Positions 51,470 through 62,688 of a stretch of 64,000 nt of DNA are shown here, one piece after another (positions within the stretch are counted from its first letter, which is position 1; every line of letters starts with the position of its first letter). The notes under the pieces are model-generated. The model did not search any database, was not told where the DNA came from, and was given only the letters and a program-made list of their open reading frames with translations. Both the position numbers and the translations under genes were made by a program. The stretch is from Kitagawia praeruptora (taxonomy: Eukaryota; Streptophyta; Magnoliopsida; Apiales; Apiaceae), in NCBI GenBank assembly GCA_037693485.1, contig CM075351.1, positions 8,861,001 through 8,925,000 on the forward strand. The letters are read 5' to 3'.

Positions 51470-52166
51470 TAGGGGTGTAAATGAGCTGAGCTGAGTCGAA
51501 CTCTAAAATGTTCATGTATCGTTTATTAAGAAATTATCGAACTCGAACTCGAGCTCGAACTTGAATCGAGCCAAAAAATATGTTTGAGCTCGGTTCGTTA
51601 AGATAAAATTTTGTTCGCAAACAATTCACGAACACCTCACGAACCTGTCTCTTGAACTTACTCACGAACTTTTGCTTTTGAACAACTCATTAAGCTTGTT
51701 CACGAGCTTGTTCATGTAATTATGCTCACAAATAAATCTTAAACATTGCTCACGAGCTCACTTACGAACAACTCATAAATCATAAATCATCAACCAATAA
51801 TAATAAATCATCAACCAATAAAATTCTCGCATTCCAATTCCAAAAAACAAACAAAGTTTGATTTAAAAATAAAGGTCAAAGAAACGTAATTGTTAACGAG
51901 CTCAATTATCGAACTTATCCACGAACATGTTCATGAAGTATGTTCGCGAGCCTATTCACGAACTACGTTCACGAACACGTTAATCAAACTTGTTCACGAG
52001 CTATCGAGTCGAACTTTACTGTGATCAAGTTCAGCTCGTTTATAAATCGATCCTAAAAATCATGTTCAAGATCGACTCGTTTATGAATCGAACCGAACCC
52101 GAACCGAGTTTTTTTCGAACCGAATACCGAGCCGTTCGCGAGTGTATCGGTTCATTTACAGCCCTA
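51470..52166. mobile_element. hAT-type MITE A
   Basis: 697 bp, TIRs TAGGGGTGTAAATGA and TCATTTACAGCCCTA, flanked by perfect 8-bp duplications GTTTTAAG (51462-51469, 52167-52174). The interior is full of short GAACTCGAGCTCG and CACGAAC repeats. Confidence 0.85.
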
Positions 52167-52174
52167 GTTTTAAG

Positions 52175-52640
52175 CTAGTATCCTAAAATTTGGTTTATTT
52201 AATTAAGTTCTTTAGGATTATTGTAGCAACTTGCTAGAATGCTAGGTATAAACGAGTGGTACTTCGGGTGTAAACGGGTAGATTTATCGAGCTCGATTTT
52301 ATAATAAAATAAAATCAAACTTTAATTGAATAATGTATTAATGTTTAGTTGAAATTTGGAATGTTAGCTTGACACTAATTAATACGTAGGTATGTTTTAA
52401 ATATGTATAAGTGGGCAATTGTTCAATGAATAGCATCCTTACATAATAAATAATAAATAATACCATATAATTTACATAAATTTATGTTTAGATTATAATT
52501 TTCAAATCAACAAAATATTTATAAATAAAAATAGAATCTAATCTACAAAAATTATAAAAATATATTATAATTATTATTAATTATTTTTTTTACAAAAATA
52601 TATATATAATTTAAGATAAATTGCATTAGCCACAAAATGA
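52175..52640. other. Intergenic, nothing recognised
   Basis: AT-rich. A GGGTGTAAACGGGTAG at about 52268 recalls a hAT terminus, but no partner was found. Confidence 0.4.
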
Positions 52641-52885
52641 CAACGGCAACGGAATTGCTTTCAAAATTTTGTACTGTACACAATTAGAAATGTAGAAAAA
52701 TTGAGAAACTAGCTACACATGCATGGACAAGCTGTCATTGAAACGCCACCACCTCAACTATCTCTACCACGAGCAGATCCTCCAACCAAGCGCTTATACT
52801 CTCGAATGGATATCATAAAAAATGGAATTTTAGGAAAATATTTTTCGTTTTTCATTAAAAAGTAAATAAAAAAATTATAATATAC

Positions 52886-53168
52886 TCTCTTCGTCCCTTT
52901 TTATTTGACACATTTGCAAAAAGCACACATATTAAGAAATATTTAAGTACGGAGTAATTTGTTTTCATGTTTGCCCTTAATCTTAACATTAAATGATGAT
53001 ATATGGGTATGTATATTAAATATAAAGTCAAACATTGGTATTAGAAATAAATGGGTATTTAAGGAAAAATTGATTTAAAAAAAAATGTGTTGAAACAAGA
53101 ATATGACAACTACTTAGGAACAAATTTTTTTTTTTTACAAATGTACCAACTAAAAAGAATTGAGGGAG
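52886..53168. mobile_element. Degenerate Stowaway-like MITE
   Basis: Begins CTCTCTTCGTCCC after TA and ends near GAATTGAGGGAGGG. The ends are imperfect. Confidence 0.4.
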
Positions 53169-53215
53169 GGCAAAAAAACAAATTAGGACAAGCTATATGA
53201 GAAATTTAGAACTTA

Positions 53216-53610
53216 GAGCATCTACAACGGGGTTGGCTAAAAATGGTTGGCTAAAATAATATTTGCTGAACCTGTAAGGTATTTGTTGAATCTGTAAGGT
53301 TTTGTACTCCAATGATGTTGGTTATAATAGTTGGCTATAATTTAAAAATAGTATTTTATTATTATTTCAAGTTGTTATAAATAGAATGTATTCTTTTAAT
53401 ATGGTAATAGACGACGTGTAATTTTGCTACAGGTCTGCTACAGGTCTTTATGATTCGACAAATATAGCAAATATCACGGGGTTGGCTAAAATTATACACA
53501 AAGAATTTGTACCGTTGGAGTGCATTTTTTTTTACACAATCTCTATAATTTTTATTTAAGATATTCCACCTAGACTTTTAGCTAAGGATTTTTTCCCATT
53601 GAAGATGCTC
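53216..53610. mobile_element. Tourist/Harbinger-like MITE, copy 1
   Basis: TIRs GAGCATCTACAACGG and CATTGAAGATGCTC, flanked by TTA on both sides (53213-53215, 53611-53613). Same family as 63511-63937. Confidence 0.78.
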
Positions 53611-53745
53611 TTATCAATAATTTTTGTTAGCGACAAATGTACGTAAAAAACACCTTTTAATTGCACCACCTAATCCTCCGAAATACGCAGCAGTAGAAAT
53701 TATACTTGCGAATACAACACAAACCCATATGACTACAATAATTCT

Positions 53746-54212
53746 GGGCTCAAATGGCTAGTTTGTTCAAATAATTGACCTGTGCGGACACAAATATTTG
53801 GTTAGTGAAAAGATATATAGGGGCATGCAACTTGCTAAATAAATTTGTCGTAGATCTGCAATTATTGACAAAATACAAAATGGCAGTGTGATCTTGTTAT
53901 CCTTTTTCCACCATTTTGGTTTCATATATATTTTGGCCAGACAATTCGAATTTTGTATTTCTTGGAAATCCGATAGCTATTCGGTAACCATGCTAATTGC
54001 TAACTGGAGTATCAAATGTTTCACTCTCTTCAACAGAATTTAGAATTTAATTCATCGAAAAAAAATCTTTATAATTGGAATATTTACTAATTCAGTTTAT
54101 TTTATTTTAAATATTATACGTTGCACACATTATGTATAGTGATAGTTGCATTATTTTAAATATTTTATTTTAGTCAAATTATGTATAGTGATAGTTGCAT
54201 TGACTTTTTTTT
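53746..54212. other. Intergenic, nothing recognised
   Basis: No ORF or repeat of note. Confidence 0.4.
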
Positions 54213-54530
54213 AGTAGTGTTCTAAAAATCGGTTTAGGCGGTTGATTAATCGATACCTAGATGCTAGACGGTGTATAAACGTCTAATTTTTGTAAAAATT
54301 GGTTAAAAACGTTTTTTCCCAAAAATTTATGATTAATCGAATTTAGACGATTTTGGGCGAGATTAATTCATATAAATTTTTGACAGAATTAATCGGATTT
54401 AATCGGAATTAATCGATTAACACTTTGACAGAATTAATCGGATTTAATTGGGATTAATCGATTAACATATAAGAAAACGGTCAAATTAAGAATAAAATTG
54501 TAAAAGAAAATATCTCTTTCTATATATAAT

Positions 54531-55111
54531 AGAGCAACAAGGACATAATTTGAGCCAAAAAACCCCTTGTGAAATTACAATTATACCCTTACAAGTTATA
54601 AAATTACATGAAATACCACTCTTTTATTTAAATGAAAAAAAATAAGTTTTTGTGGTGAATCGAACCTAGAATCTCCTCTACACAAGTATTCCTACCAACC
54701 ACTGTGCTACATTGGCTTTTTAGTTTTGAGATAAAAAAACCTTTTACATAAACCCGACCTCTCCTTTATCTTATTTTTAATATTATTTTAATTTTTGAGT
54801 AAAAATAATGGTATATGTAATAGAGCAACAAGGACATAATTTGAGCCAATAATTCCCTTGTGAAATTACAGTTATACCCTTACAAGTTATAAAATTACAT
54901 GAAATGCCACCCTTTTATTTAAATGAAAAAAATGAGTTTTTGTGGTAAATCGAACCTAGAACCTCCTTTACACGAGTTATCCTACCGACCATTGTGCTAC
55001 ATTGACTTTTTAGTTTTGAGTTAAAAAAACCTTTTACATAAACTCGACCTCTTCATTATCTTATTTTTACTATTATTTTAATTTTTGAGTAAAAATAATG
55101 GTGATTCGCAT
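54531..55111 (-). repeat. Tandem pair of 291-bp units with tRNA-like A and B boxes
   Basis: Units begin AGAGCAACAAGGACATAA at 54531 and 54822. In unit 1 the minus strand has an A box (TAGCACAGTGG, 54709-54699) and a B box (GGTTCGATTC, 54666-54657) at tRNA-like spacing. Unit 2 is more degenerate. A related sequence is at 55900-56110. Confidence 0.55.
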
Positions 55112-55299
55112 TATTTTAAAAATATTATATTTTAGGTTTCATAATATGGTACACGATCTATCTATTAATATATACTCCCTCCGTCCCGGCCAATTATTAA
55201 CATTTCAAAATAGAGTTTCTGACACGCATTCTAAGGTAGATTTTAAGGATAGTTCCATAACTTATTTTTGAAATTTTCTTTTTTTGTATAAAAATAGGA

Positions 55300-55864
55300 T
55301 TATATTAGGGGGTTTTGGTCGACCAATTATTTAGATTTTCAACGATTTAAATATATGATTAAAATATATGATTGGTCTAAAAACATAAATATTTAAATAT
55401 ACACAAAAAAAATTAAAATTATGTTAAAAAAACGAGAACTCTAAAAATATGATCTATATTTAACATTCAAACTAAATAAAAAAAGATGTGAATTTTTAAA
55501 TCATAAATATTACAAAACTACAATAATTATTTACAATGATCAATTAGACTATAACTCGATTATAAATTATGGTACATATGAATTTTTATATAATATGACA
55601 AATTGATCAATATAATATATAATGGTTGAGTTATAACACATACTTAGATCGTATACGATAAAATCAAAAAATTTGATTTTAGATTTCATATACATGCACA
55701 TGTCATTAAGGTCGTTTAATCATATTTAACATCGACTGGAATATTTAGAAAATTTTAAATTTGAATTAAAAAATAATTCAAAGTATAATATAAAAAATTG
55801 GTATGCAAAATTAAAAAAATAAATATGACAACATTAAATAAATTGAAATATTATCGATTATCAT
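55300..55864. repeat. Direct repeat of unknown type, copy 1
   Basis: TTATATTAGGGGGTTTTGGT through AAATATTATCGATTATCA. Matches 56468-56940 plus 57629-57783. Confidence 0.75.
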
Positions 55865-55899
55865 TTTTTTTTTCTAAGAAAATTTAAGTTTGCCATTTT

Positions 55900-56110
55900 A
55901 TTACTTGTGAAGTTACGATTTTGCCCCTATAATTTCAAAAATTACAAAAATACCATTATTTAATAATTATATGAAAAGTATTGAAATTGTGTTTATGTTT
56001 GGATTCGAACCCCTGACTTTCTTCTCTCAAACACATGTCATAACCAACTGTGTTACACTTAATTTTGAGATTTGTTTAAAACTCCTATAAGATAAACCAC
56101 ATATTCTCTT
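55900..56110 (-). repeat. tRNA-like A/B-box repeat, related to 54531-55111
   Basis: On the minus strand TAACACAGTTGG (near A box, about 56055-56044) and GGGGTTCGAATCC (B box, about 56013-56001). It is followed by GGTATTTTTGTAATTTTTG-type sequence as in the tandem pair. Confidence 0.5.
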
Positions 56111-56467
56111 CTTGTCTCTTCCTCTTTTATTTTTATTTTTGACTAAATAAAATATTGATTTATATTATTTCAACAATATTGGATAGATAAAATTACAAAA
56201 AATATTCTAATCAATTGAGTATACTCTACAATTCTCTTTTGTCATTTTAGATAATTGATATAAAAATAAAATTTAAATTATTATGCATAATGTAACCGAG
56301 CACCAAAAAAAAGATTTATTTTCATGCGTCTCCATGTAAATTTTAAATTCTTGAAATAAAACATAAAATTTGGTTTTAAGAAATACATAAATTTTAGTTA
56401 TCAAATCATACATAATTAATAATTGCATCACATTAGTTTTAGGTATATAAAAATTTAAGTACATGAG
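56111..56467. other. Spacer, nothing recognised
   Basis: AT-rich. The 63-codon open frame here is not credible. Confidence 0.4.
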
Positions 56468-56623
56468 TTATATTAGGGGGCCTTGGTCGACCAACTATTT
56501 AGATTTTCAATGATTTAAATATATGATTAAAATATATGATTGGTTTAAAAACATAAATATTTAAATATACATAAAAAATAATTAAAATTATGTTAAAAAA
56601 TGAGTACTCTAAAAATATGATCG

Positions 56624-56626
<3 letters not shown>

Positions 56627-56711
<85 letters not shown>
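56627..56711. repeat. (AT)n microsatellite
   Basis: About 42 uninterrupted AT units. Absent from direct repeat copy 1. Confidence 0.98.
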
Positions 56712-56716
<5 letters not shown>

Positions 56717-56940
56717 CATTCAAATTAAATAAAAAAAGATATGAATTTTTAAATCATAAATATTACAAAACTACAATAATTATTTACAATGATCAATTAG
56801 ACTATAACTCGACTATAAATTATGGTACATATGAGTTTTTATATAATATGACAAATTGATCATAATAATATATAATGATTGAGTTATAACACATACTTAA
56901 GATCGTATACGATAAAATCAAAAAAATTGATTTTAGATTT

Positions 56941-57623
56941 TGTTAACTCGAATAACTTGTAGAAGGGGGGTTGAATACAAGTTACGTAATCGTGTCTGAT
57001 TTTTGCTCGAATAAATAGAAAAGAACAAACAAATCTATACATGACAAGTTACGTAATCGTGTACAAATACCTTTAGCAGCTACTGACAATACAAATCTCT
57101 CTCTATTTGTATTTTCGTATACTTACGATTACAAACCTCACGAACGAACTCTTTTTACAATGATATAGATTAACTTTCTGTTATTAGTTGCTACCTATCA
57201 ACTAATAACAGAAAGTTAATCTATACATGACAATGTTCTGCCGTCCAGTTGATAGTTTCCATCAATAGAAAATTCTTTCCTTCATGATATCTTCTTGCTT
57301 GTTCTTCAAAACAACGATCCTGTTTTATAGCACTTGCCAGTTTCTGTAGCATCCATAATGACATCATCAGTATCATGACTGACATCAGGATTCCATCTTG
57401 CATCAGGATCTGACCATCCATCAGTATTTGATTTGTCGTATCAGGATCTGCTCTCAGTTCCTAAAATGTAGTCCTTGATGCTCTGTTCCCGACTTAACTC
57501 TACAGATTACTGTCTAACACATATATCCTATACAAAGTGCTAAATCCTTTATAAGATCAGGATATACAAGAAGTATAAGTAAATTATATTCTTAACATCA
57601 CAACTTATGAATTATTCCTAACA
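56941..57623 (-). mobile_element. Solo LTR of the SIRE-like copia family
   Basis: 683 bp, minus orientation, flanked by GATTT (56936-56940, 57624-57628). Homologous to 13723-14455. Its TATA segment is replaced by a 27-bp perfect inverted repeat (57164-57190 and 57199-57225, 8-base spacer). Confidence 0.9.
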
Positions 57624-57783
57624 GATTTCATATACATGCACATGTCATTAAGGTCGTTTAATCATATTTAACATCGACTGGAATATTTAGAAAATTTTAA
57701 ATTTGAATTAAAAAATTGGTATGCAAAATTAAAAAATAACTATGAAAACATTAAATAAATTGAAATATTATCGATTATTATAT

Positions 57784-58590
57784 ATTTTTTTGCTAAGAAA
57801 ATATAACAGTTCTCATTAATTAGAACAAAACACATCCGGGACAGAACCCAACTCGGAATACAACCAGGTTGAAAAACAAATAGACAAGCTAACACAATTA
57901 GATGATTTGTTTCACGGTCGTTTAACAAACAGAATTTAAACATTATTAAAGCTAAAAATGAAATTAAAGACATCCCAATCAATCGAAATTACACCGACAT
58001 CCCTGAATACAGTAGTATCACAATTGACCTTAACACATAAGAATCATTGGTAGCCCAGTGTTCAGAAACCCCAATTGCATAAATTGAGATTGGAGAAACT
58101 ACATCCCAGTTATCTACTTGCCGGATACCAGCTATAGGCATGTCGTAAGTGAAATCCCCAAAGGATGAACGATCTTCTATTATGAAAAGGTGAGGTCTTG
58201 CAATAATTACCATCGCCCCAGCCTTGAATCGGCCTTTCCAGATCTCCCAAGACACAAATTGAATCATTATCAAAATAACAAAACAAAACTCCCAAGATGT
58301 ACTAAACCATACGAAACACAAACCACTGCCAAAGGAGAGACATAAAACATCCAAAAAATGGATGCAAGAATAAAAAATCTCACCCAAAGATGAAGATTAT
58401 TGAAAATTATTGAAGGAAAAAACAAAAAGAAAATAAGAGAAAGGAGAAAATGTGTCTTCTGCGACGGCTATGGTTATTTAGAATGAGTGTATGTACGTAA
58501 GAAGTAGAGGGGAGAGGAGGCGGCGGGTGAGGAAAGTGATGGGAGAGATGGGGGGTCGACTCTCATTAGGTTTAAAATTTGAAAATACTC
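57784..58590 (-). mobile_element. LINE-derived non-autonomous retroposon, copy 2
   Basis: Flanked by ATCGATTATTATAT (57770-57783) and ATCGATTATCATAT (58591-58604), a 14-bp duplication with one mismatch. The minus strand ends in an A run. It contains the same shortened RNase H remnant (VNCDTTVFRDVG joined to ILFVKRP) as the copy at 17.7-18.4 kb. Its 5' 200 bp is C/T-rich, leader-like sequence. Confidence 0.65.
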
Positions 58591-58727
58591 ATCGATTATC
58601 ATATTTCTAATTACAAAATTATTTGATTATATATACAGTTTTGGAAAAATAATTAGTTCAATGCCCTGCGTGCCAGAAAGTGATAAAAAAAGTGTTAAAT
58701 TTGGATGGGACAGAGGGAGTATTAAAC

Positions 58728-59365
58728 TAGGGGTGTAAATATTATCCGCAAACCGCAATCGCACCGCAAATCACTCGCAATCGCAACCGCAAAAATCGCC
58801 AAAATCGAAAAATCGCAAAATCGCAACCGCAATCGCAACCACTCGCATACTTGCGGGTTGGCTGCGGATTTGAATATTGGAAAACCGCAAAATCGCAACC
58901 GCAACCACAAACCGCAATATATATATATTATTAAAAATATATATTTTATATATTATTTATTTTTATAAATATAAATTATTAAATCATATATTATATTATA
59001 TAATTAGAAGTCTTGGTGCTAATTTTTAGCATTGATGTTCGGGCCTTACATCATATTTCTTTGTATTCTGTTGGTTTACATTTCTTTGTACTCATGACTT
59101 TTAGTCTTGAAATATCACTAATTATTTATGAAAATGTTAGTCACAAAAAACCATCAAATTTTTTCAATTTGAAAATATATTTTTTATACAAATTTTAATA
59201 GGTGGTTGAACCGCAAACCGCACCGCATAACCGCGACTTTAACCGCAACCGCATGTGCGGATAATCGCAACCGCAAGTGCGGTTGTGGTTGGAAATTTCA
59301 AAAACCGCCAAAATCAAAAAAGCGTCATAACCGCCAAAAACCGAACCGCACCGCTTACACCCCTA
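58728..59365. mobile_element. hAT-type MITE B
   Basis: 638 bp, TIRs TAGGGGTGTAAAT and TTACACCCCTA, flanked by perfect 8-bp duplications TATTAAAC (58720-58727, 59366-59373). The ends hold many ACCGCAATCGC-type repeats around an AT-rich centre. Confidence 0.88.
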
Positions 59366-59887
59366 TATTAAACCACAACACAAGTGTAAAAAAATATCAT
59401 TTTAATGGTTGTGAACTTACGATAATATCCCTATATGTTTAAAAATTACAAAAGCACTATCCCTTTAATATTTATGCAAAAAATATATGAAATTATGTTA
59501 GTGTTGGGAATCACCCTTCTCGTAATTTCGGAGTATAATTCTATGCGACTTATATCTTGATGAGATATTTAAAGAAATAAATATTAAGGAGCTTACTAAT
59601 TTTATCTGAAAATTATTGTATGACGAGTATTATTCACATCGATGATATGTCTTTTTATCATTGTTCTAAAAGAAATTCACTCATCGTCTTTGATAATAAA
59701 ATAAAAATATTTTTATTTTTATTTGAATGAAATATATTTCTCAAAATTAAAATTTAATTACATAAAAATTAATATTTAAATACAACTAAGTAACATTTGG
59801 ATTAATCATTTTAATTAATTGCAATTTAATTAATTAATCATTAGAAGATAAATTCACTGCCAGACCCGTCTAGCAATTTTTTGAACC

Positions 59888-60382
59888 TTGCTTTTGAGTC
59901 TAATAGCCTGTTTGTTTAACGCATATTGCGTTTTCCTTTTGACTTTAAGGAGAAAGTGCATGTTTGGCTCCTCCCCATTTAAGCGGGTTTTAAGTTAAAT
60001 TGAGGCCATAAGTCATAAGTACCTTTAAGGTACTTATGACTTATGGCTTATGACTTATTTTGGTTTTTTTTTTTCTTCTTCTTCCAGGACTCTTCTAAAG
60101 TTTAAATAATATGAATTTAACATTTTTTAAAGTCAAATTTCACTTTAAGACAAAATTATTAAACCCCCATTTAATTTTAAGTAAAATTACCCAAACACAT
60201 CCATTCAACTTAAAGTAAAAAATTTACTTTCTCCTTTAAGTTAAAAACACCTCCATTAAGTCAAAAGTAACTTATTTTAAACTACCCCAAACGACCTCTA
60301 AAGCAAACAAAGTCTCCCCCAACCCCATCTTTATTTATAGATTCATGGGTGGACTTTACAAAATATACGACTTTGTTTATAT
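59888..60382. mobile_element. Probable MITE with a 43-bp palindrome
   Basis: AGCCTGTTTGTTTAACGC near 59910 and CCAAACGACCTCTAAAGC near 60290 could be its ends. The palindrome at 60005-60047 has 21-bp arms around one base. Confidence 0.4.
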
Positions 60383-60412
60383 TCTCTCCGTCCCATCATT
60401 TCTTTACAGTTA

Positions 60413-60663
60413 CTCCCTCCGTCCCACCAGATTCTATACAGTTTTTTTTCACTTCCTGACACGCATTTTAAGGCTCCTATAAAGTATAGTTCCCTAACTT
60501 ATTTTTAAAATTTTCTTTTTTTGTATAAAAATTTAACATACCTATTTTTATACAAAAAAAGAAAATTTTAAAAATAAGTTATGGAACTATCCTTAAAATG
60601 CACCTTAAAATGTGTGCCACGCCCCCGTCCCTCGATGTATACTTTCTGGCGGGACAGAGGGAG
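60413..60663. mobile_element. Stowaway MITE with long internal foldback
   Basis: 251 bp, CTCCCTCCGTCCCACC to GGCGGGACAGAGGGAG, TA on both sides. The interior is almost entirely an inverted repeat (arms with TAAGTTATTTTTAAAATTTT). It may itself lie in a second Stowaway whose ends are near 60384 and 61726. Confidence 0.85.
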
Positions 60664-60867
60664 TATTATTTTGGACCGTTCAATTCGTTTCTTTACATTT
60701 CAAAAATAGTAAAATTTTAATAATATAAAATATTATTACACCCACTGACCCACTAACTTCCTCCACTTTCTCAAATCGATTATTAAATATTGATAGGTCC
60801 CACCACTTTACCCACCTTTCATCACTTTTCATTACTTTACCTACTTAAATATATATATACAGTCTTG

Positions 60868-61232
60868 TTCTAATAGAAACTATAACTTATAATAGAAACA
60901 AGAAACTAAACCTAAATTAAATATTTCAAGCTAATCTAATTACCAAATTAGGGGTACCCCAATACAAAAAATGTTTAAAATTATTGGCTCTATTCAATAA
61001 AAAAACTAAAAAATAAAAAAAATTACTGTTCACGTGATGACGTGGCACGTGAACAGTGACTTATTTTTTATTTTTTTAAATTATTTTTTATACTTTTGTT
61101 GAATAGAGCCAAGAATTTTATAAGTTTTTTGTGAAGGTGCCCCTAGCGGGGCCATTAAAATAAATAAAATAGAATTTATTTAGTGTAGGTTTCTAGTTTC
61201 TATTTTAAGGTTGGTTTCTATTTGAACGCTAG

Positions 61233-61298
<66 letters not shown>

Positions 61299-61432
61299 TT
61301 TTTGCTCAAATACAAACCAATCCTTAAATACAAACTACAAAGTAACATAAACTATTTTATATTTCATTTATTCTAATGGCCCCGCCAGGGGCACCTTTAC
61401 AAAAAATTCCCAAAATTCTTGGCTTCATTAAG

Positions 61433-61479
<47 letters not shown>

Positions 61480-61670
61480 TGTTCACTGCTGACGTCACTG
61501 CCACGTTAGCAGGGAACCATAATTTATTTATTTTTTTCGCTGAATGGAGCCAAGAATTTTAGACATTTTTTGTATTGGGGTATCCCTAGTTTGATCATTA
61601 GATTAGCATGAAATGTTGGATTAGTGTTTAGTTTTTAGTTTTTAGTTTGTAGTGGTGTAGAATTCTATAT
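60868..61670. repeat. Large inverted repeat (foldback), arms about 0.35 kb
   Basis: Left-arm features (ACTAAACC, GCTAATCTAAT, GGGGTACCCCAATACAAAAA, TTGGCTCTATTCAAT, GGCCCCGCTAGGGGCACC) recur in inverse order in the right arm. (TA)n tracts lie at 61235-61296 and 61435-61478. The left-arm centre has GTTCACGTG and CACGTGAAC around TGACGTGG. Confidence 0.75.
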
Positions 61671-62375
61671 ATATATTGGTCTCCGTATCCATCAAGGATA
61701 TAAAGATCTCGATGGGGCGGAGGGAGTATTTTAATTAAGGTTGACTTTTATCTTTTAAAAATGTAATGAAGGCCCTAGACCAAACACGTTTGCAGAGTTA
61801 GTAAGTAGTAACTCGCTTCAATTGGTTAAGCAATTGTGTGCTATATTTTGTGTTATAGTTATATTATAGCATCAAATACAAAATATTGAAATCTAATGGT
61901 GTTCTATAGTTTGTGCTAAAATAGCACAATGCTATACTTTTTGTTATATATAGCACAAACTATAGCATTGTGCTATATTTTGAAACACCCCAAAAAGGTA
62001 AAAAGTGAGTGGGGAATATAAAAAGTGAGTGGGGAAAATCATTTCTACATTTGCTTTGCTTCATGACCTTTTTAGCAAAAACATCCCAAAAAGATTAAAT
62101 ATGAAACAAGATATAGTACAAACTATTGGAGGCATGTTGTTATTTTAGCACAAAAAACTACTTTTTACTTTTTAGTACTATATTATAGCAATAATTCTAT
62201 CTATTTTAGCACAACCATTGACCTTGCTCTTACTATTACTTATCGAGCGTCTTTGTTGATCAGTGTATCCATTTCTAATAGATCGAACTGCAGAAAACTG
62301 AAATGTGATTAATTTAAAGACAGGTATTACAGTTTTCGTCCGAGATCCCAAGTTTTCTCTATGTGCTTAGTCTAT
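61671..62375. other. Intergenic with short inverted repeats
   Basis: 61840-62215 holds repeated GTGCTATA / TATAGCAC motifs in both orientations, perhaps an eroded MITE. Nothing else seen. Confidence 0.35.
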
Positions 62376-62596
62376 GGGCCCGTTTGAGAAATCTTATTTT
62401 TCAGAAATAAGTTACTTATTCTGGAAAAAAAATTAGAAAATATGTACTTTTTTTCTGAAATAAGTAACTTATTTTTGCAAGATAACGAATATTAAACTCT
62501 CCATACACATTTTTCTCTAAAAAAATTATGTAAATACGAAATTTTTTCCGAAATAAGTAACTTATAAGTTGTAAATAAGAAGAGGCAAACGGGGCC
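62376..62596. mobile_element. MITE with GGGCCCGTTTG ends
   Basis: About 221 bp, inverse end CAAACGGGGCC. Flanked by TAT on both sides. The interior has AATAAGTAACTTATT palindromes. Confidence 0.55.
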
Positions 62597-62688
62597 TATG
62601 TCATCTCTCCACCTACCGCACCTCCTCTTCCATTTCATAGCAAAGACGGCATGTTAGGCACCGGCTTAACAATTTTGTTCCTCGTAAT

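Larger units (their letters stand above)
52650..53745 (-). pseudogene. Membrane-protein family, broken copy 3
   Basis: 53641-53740 matches the transmembrane-coding part of copies 1 and 2 (shared CCTCCGAAATACGCAGCAGT). 52650-52800 matches their 3' region (GAAACTAGCTACACA). The two parts are separated by a Stowaway-like and a Tourist-like MITE. The frame is disrupted and the start codon region is altered. Confidence 0.6.
56468..57783. repeat. Direct repeat copy 2, interrupted by a solo LTR
   Basis: Same sequence as 55300-55864, with an (AT)n expansion at 56627-56711 and the solo LTR at 56941-57623. Confidence 0.75.
55175..58719. mobile_element. Stowaway MITE expanded by nested insertions
   Basis: Ends CTCCCTCCGTCCCGGCCAA and GGATGGGACAGAGGGAG, flanked by TA (55173-55174, 58720-58721). 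Subterminal sequences correspond (TTTCTGACACGCA against the inverse of TGCGTGCCAGAAA). About 3.3 kb of repeats lie inside. Confidence 0.5.
54213..59887. mobile_element. hAT-type MITE split by about 5.2 kb of nested DNA
   Basis: The left part (54213-54515) starts GTGTTCTAAAAATCGG and carries GATTAATCG motifs. The right part (about 59700-59887) ends GACCCGTCTAGCAATTTTTTGAA. Together they match the copies at 20520-20943 and 62689-63379. The material between consists of the elements listed separately. Confidence 0.45.

Noticed and set aside
54657..54709. A genuine tRNA gene on the minus strand
   Set aside because: A and B boxes are present, but no cloverleaf stems could be recognised by eye.
60384..61726. 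Outer Stowaway enclosing 60413-60663 and the large inverted repeat
   Set aside because: The left end (TTCTCTCCGTCCC) and right end (GGGCGGAGGGAG) are plausible, but the flanking TA and subterminal match are too weak for a separate feature.
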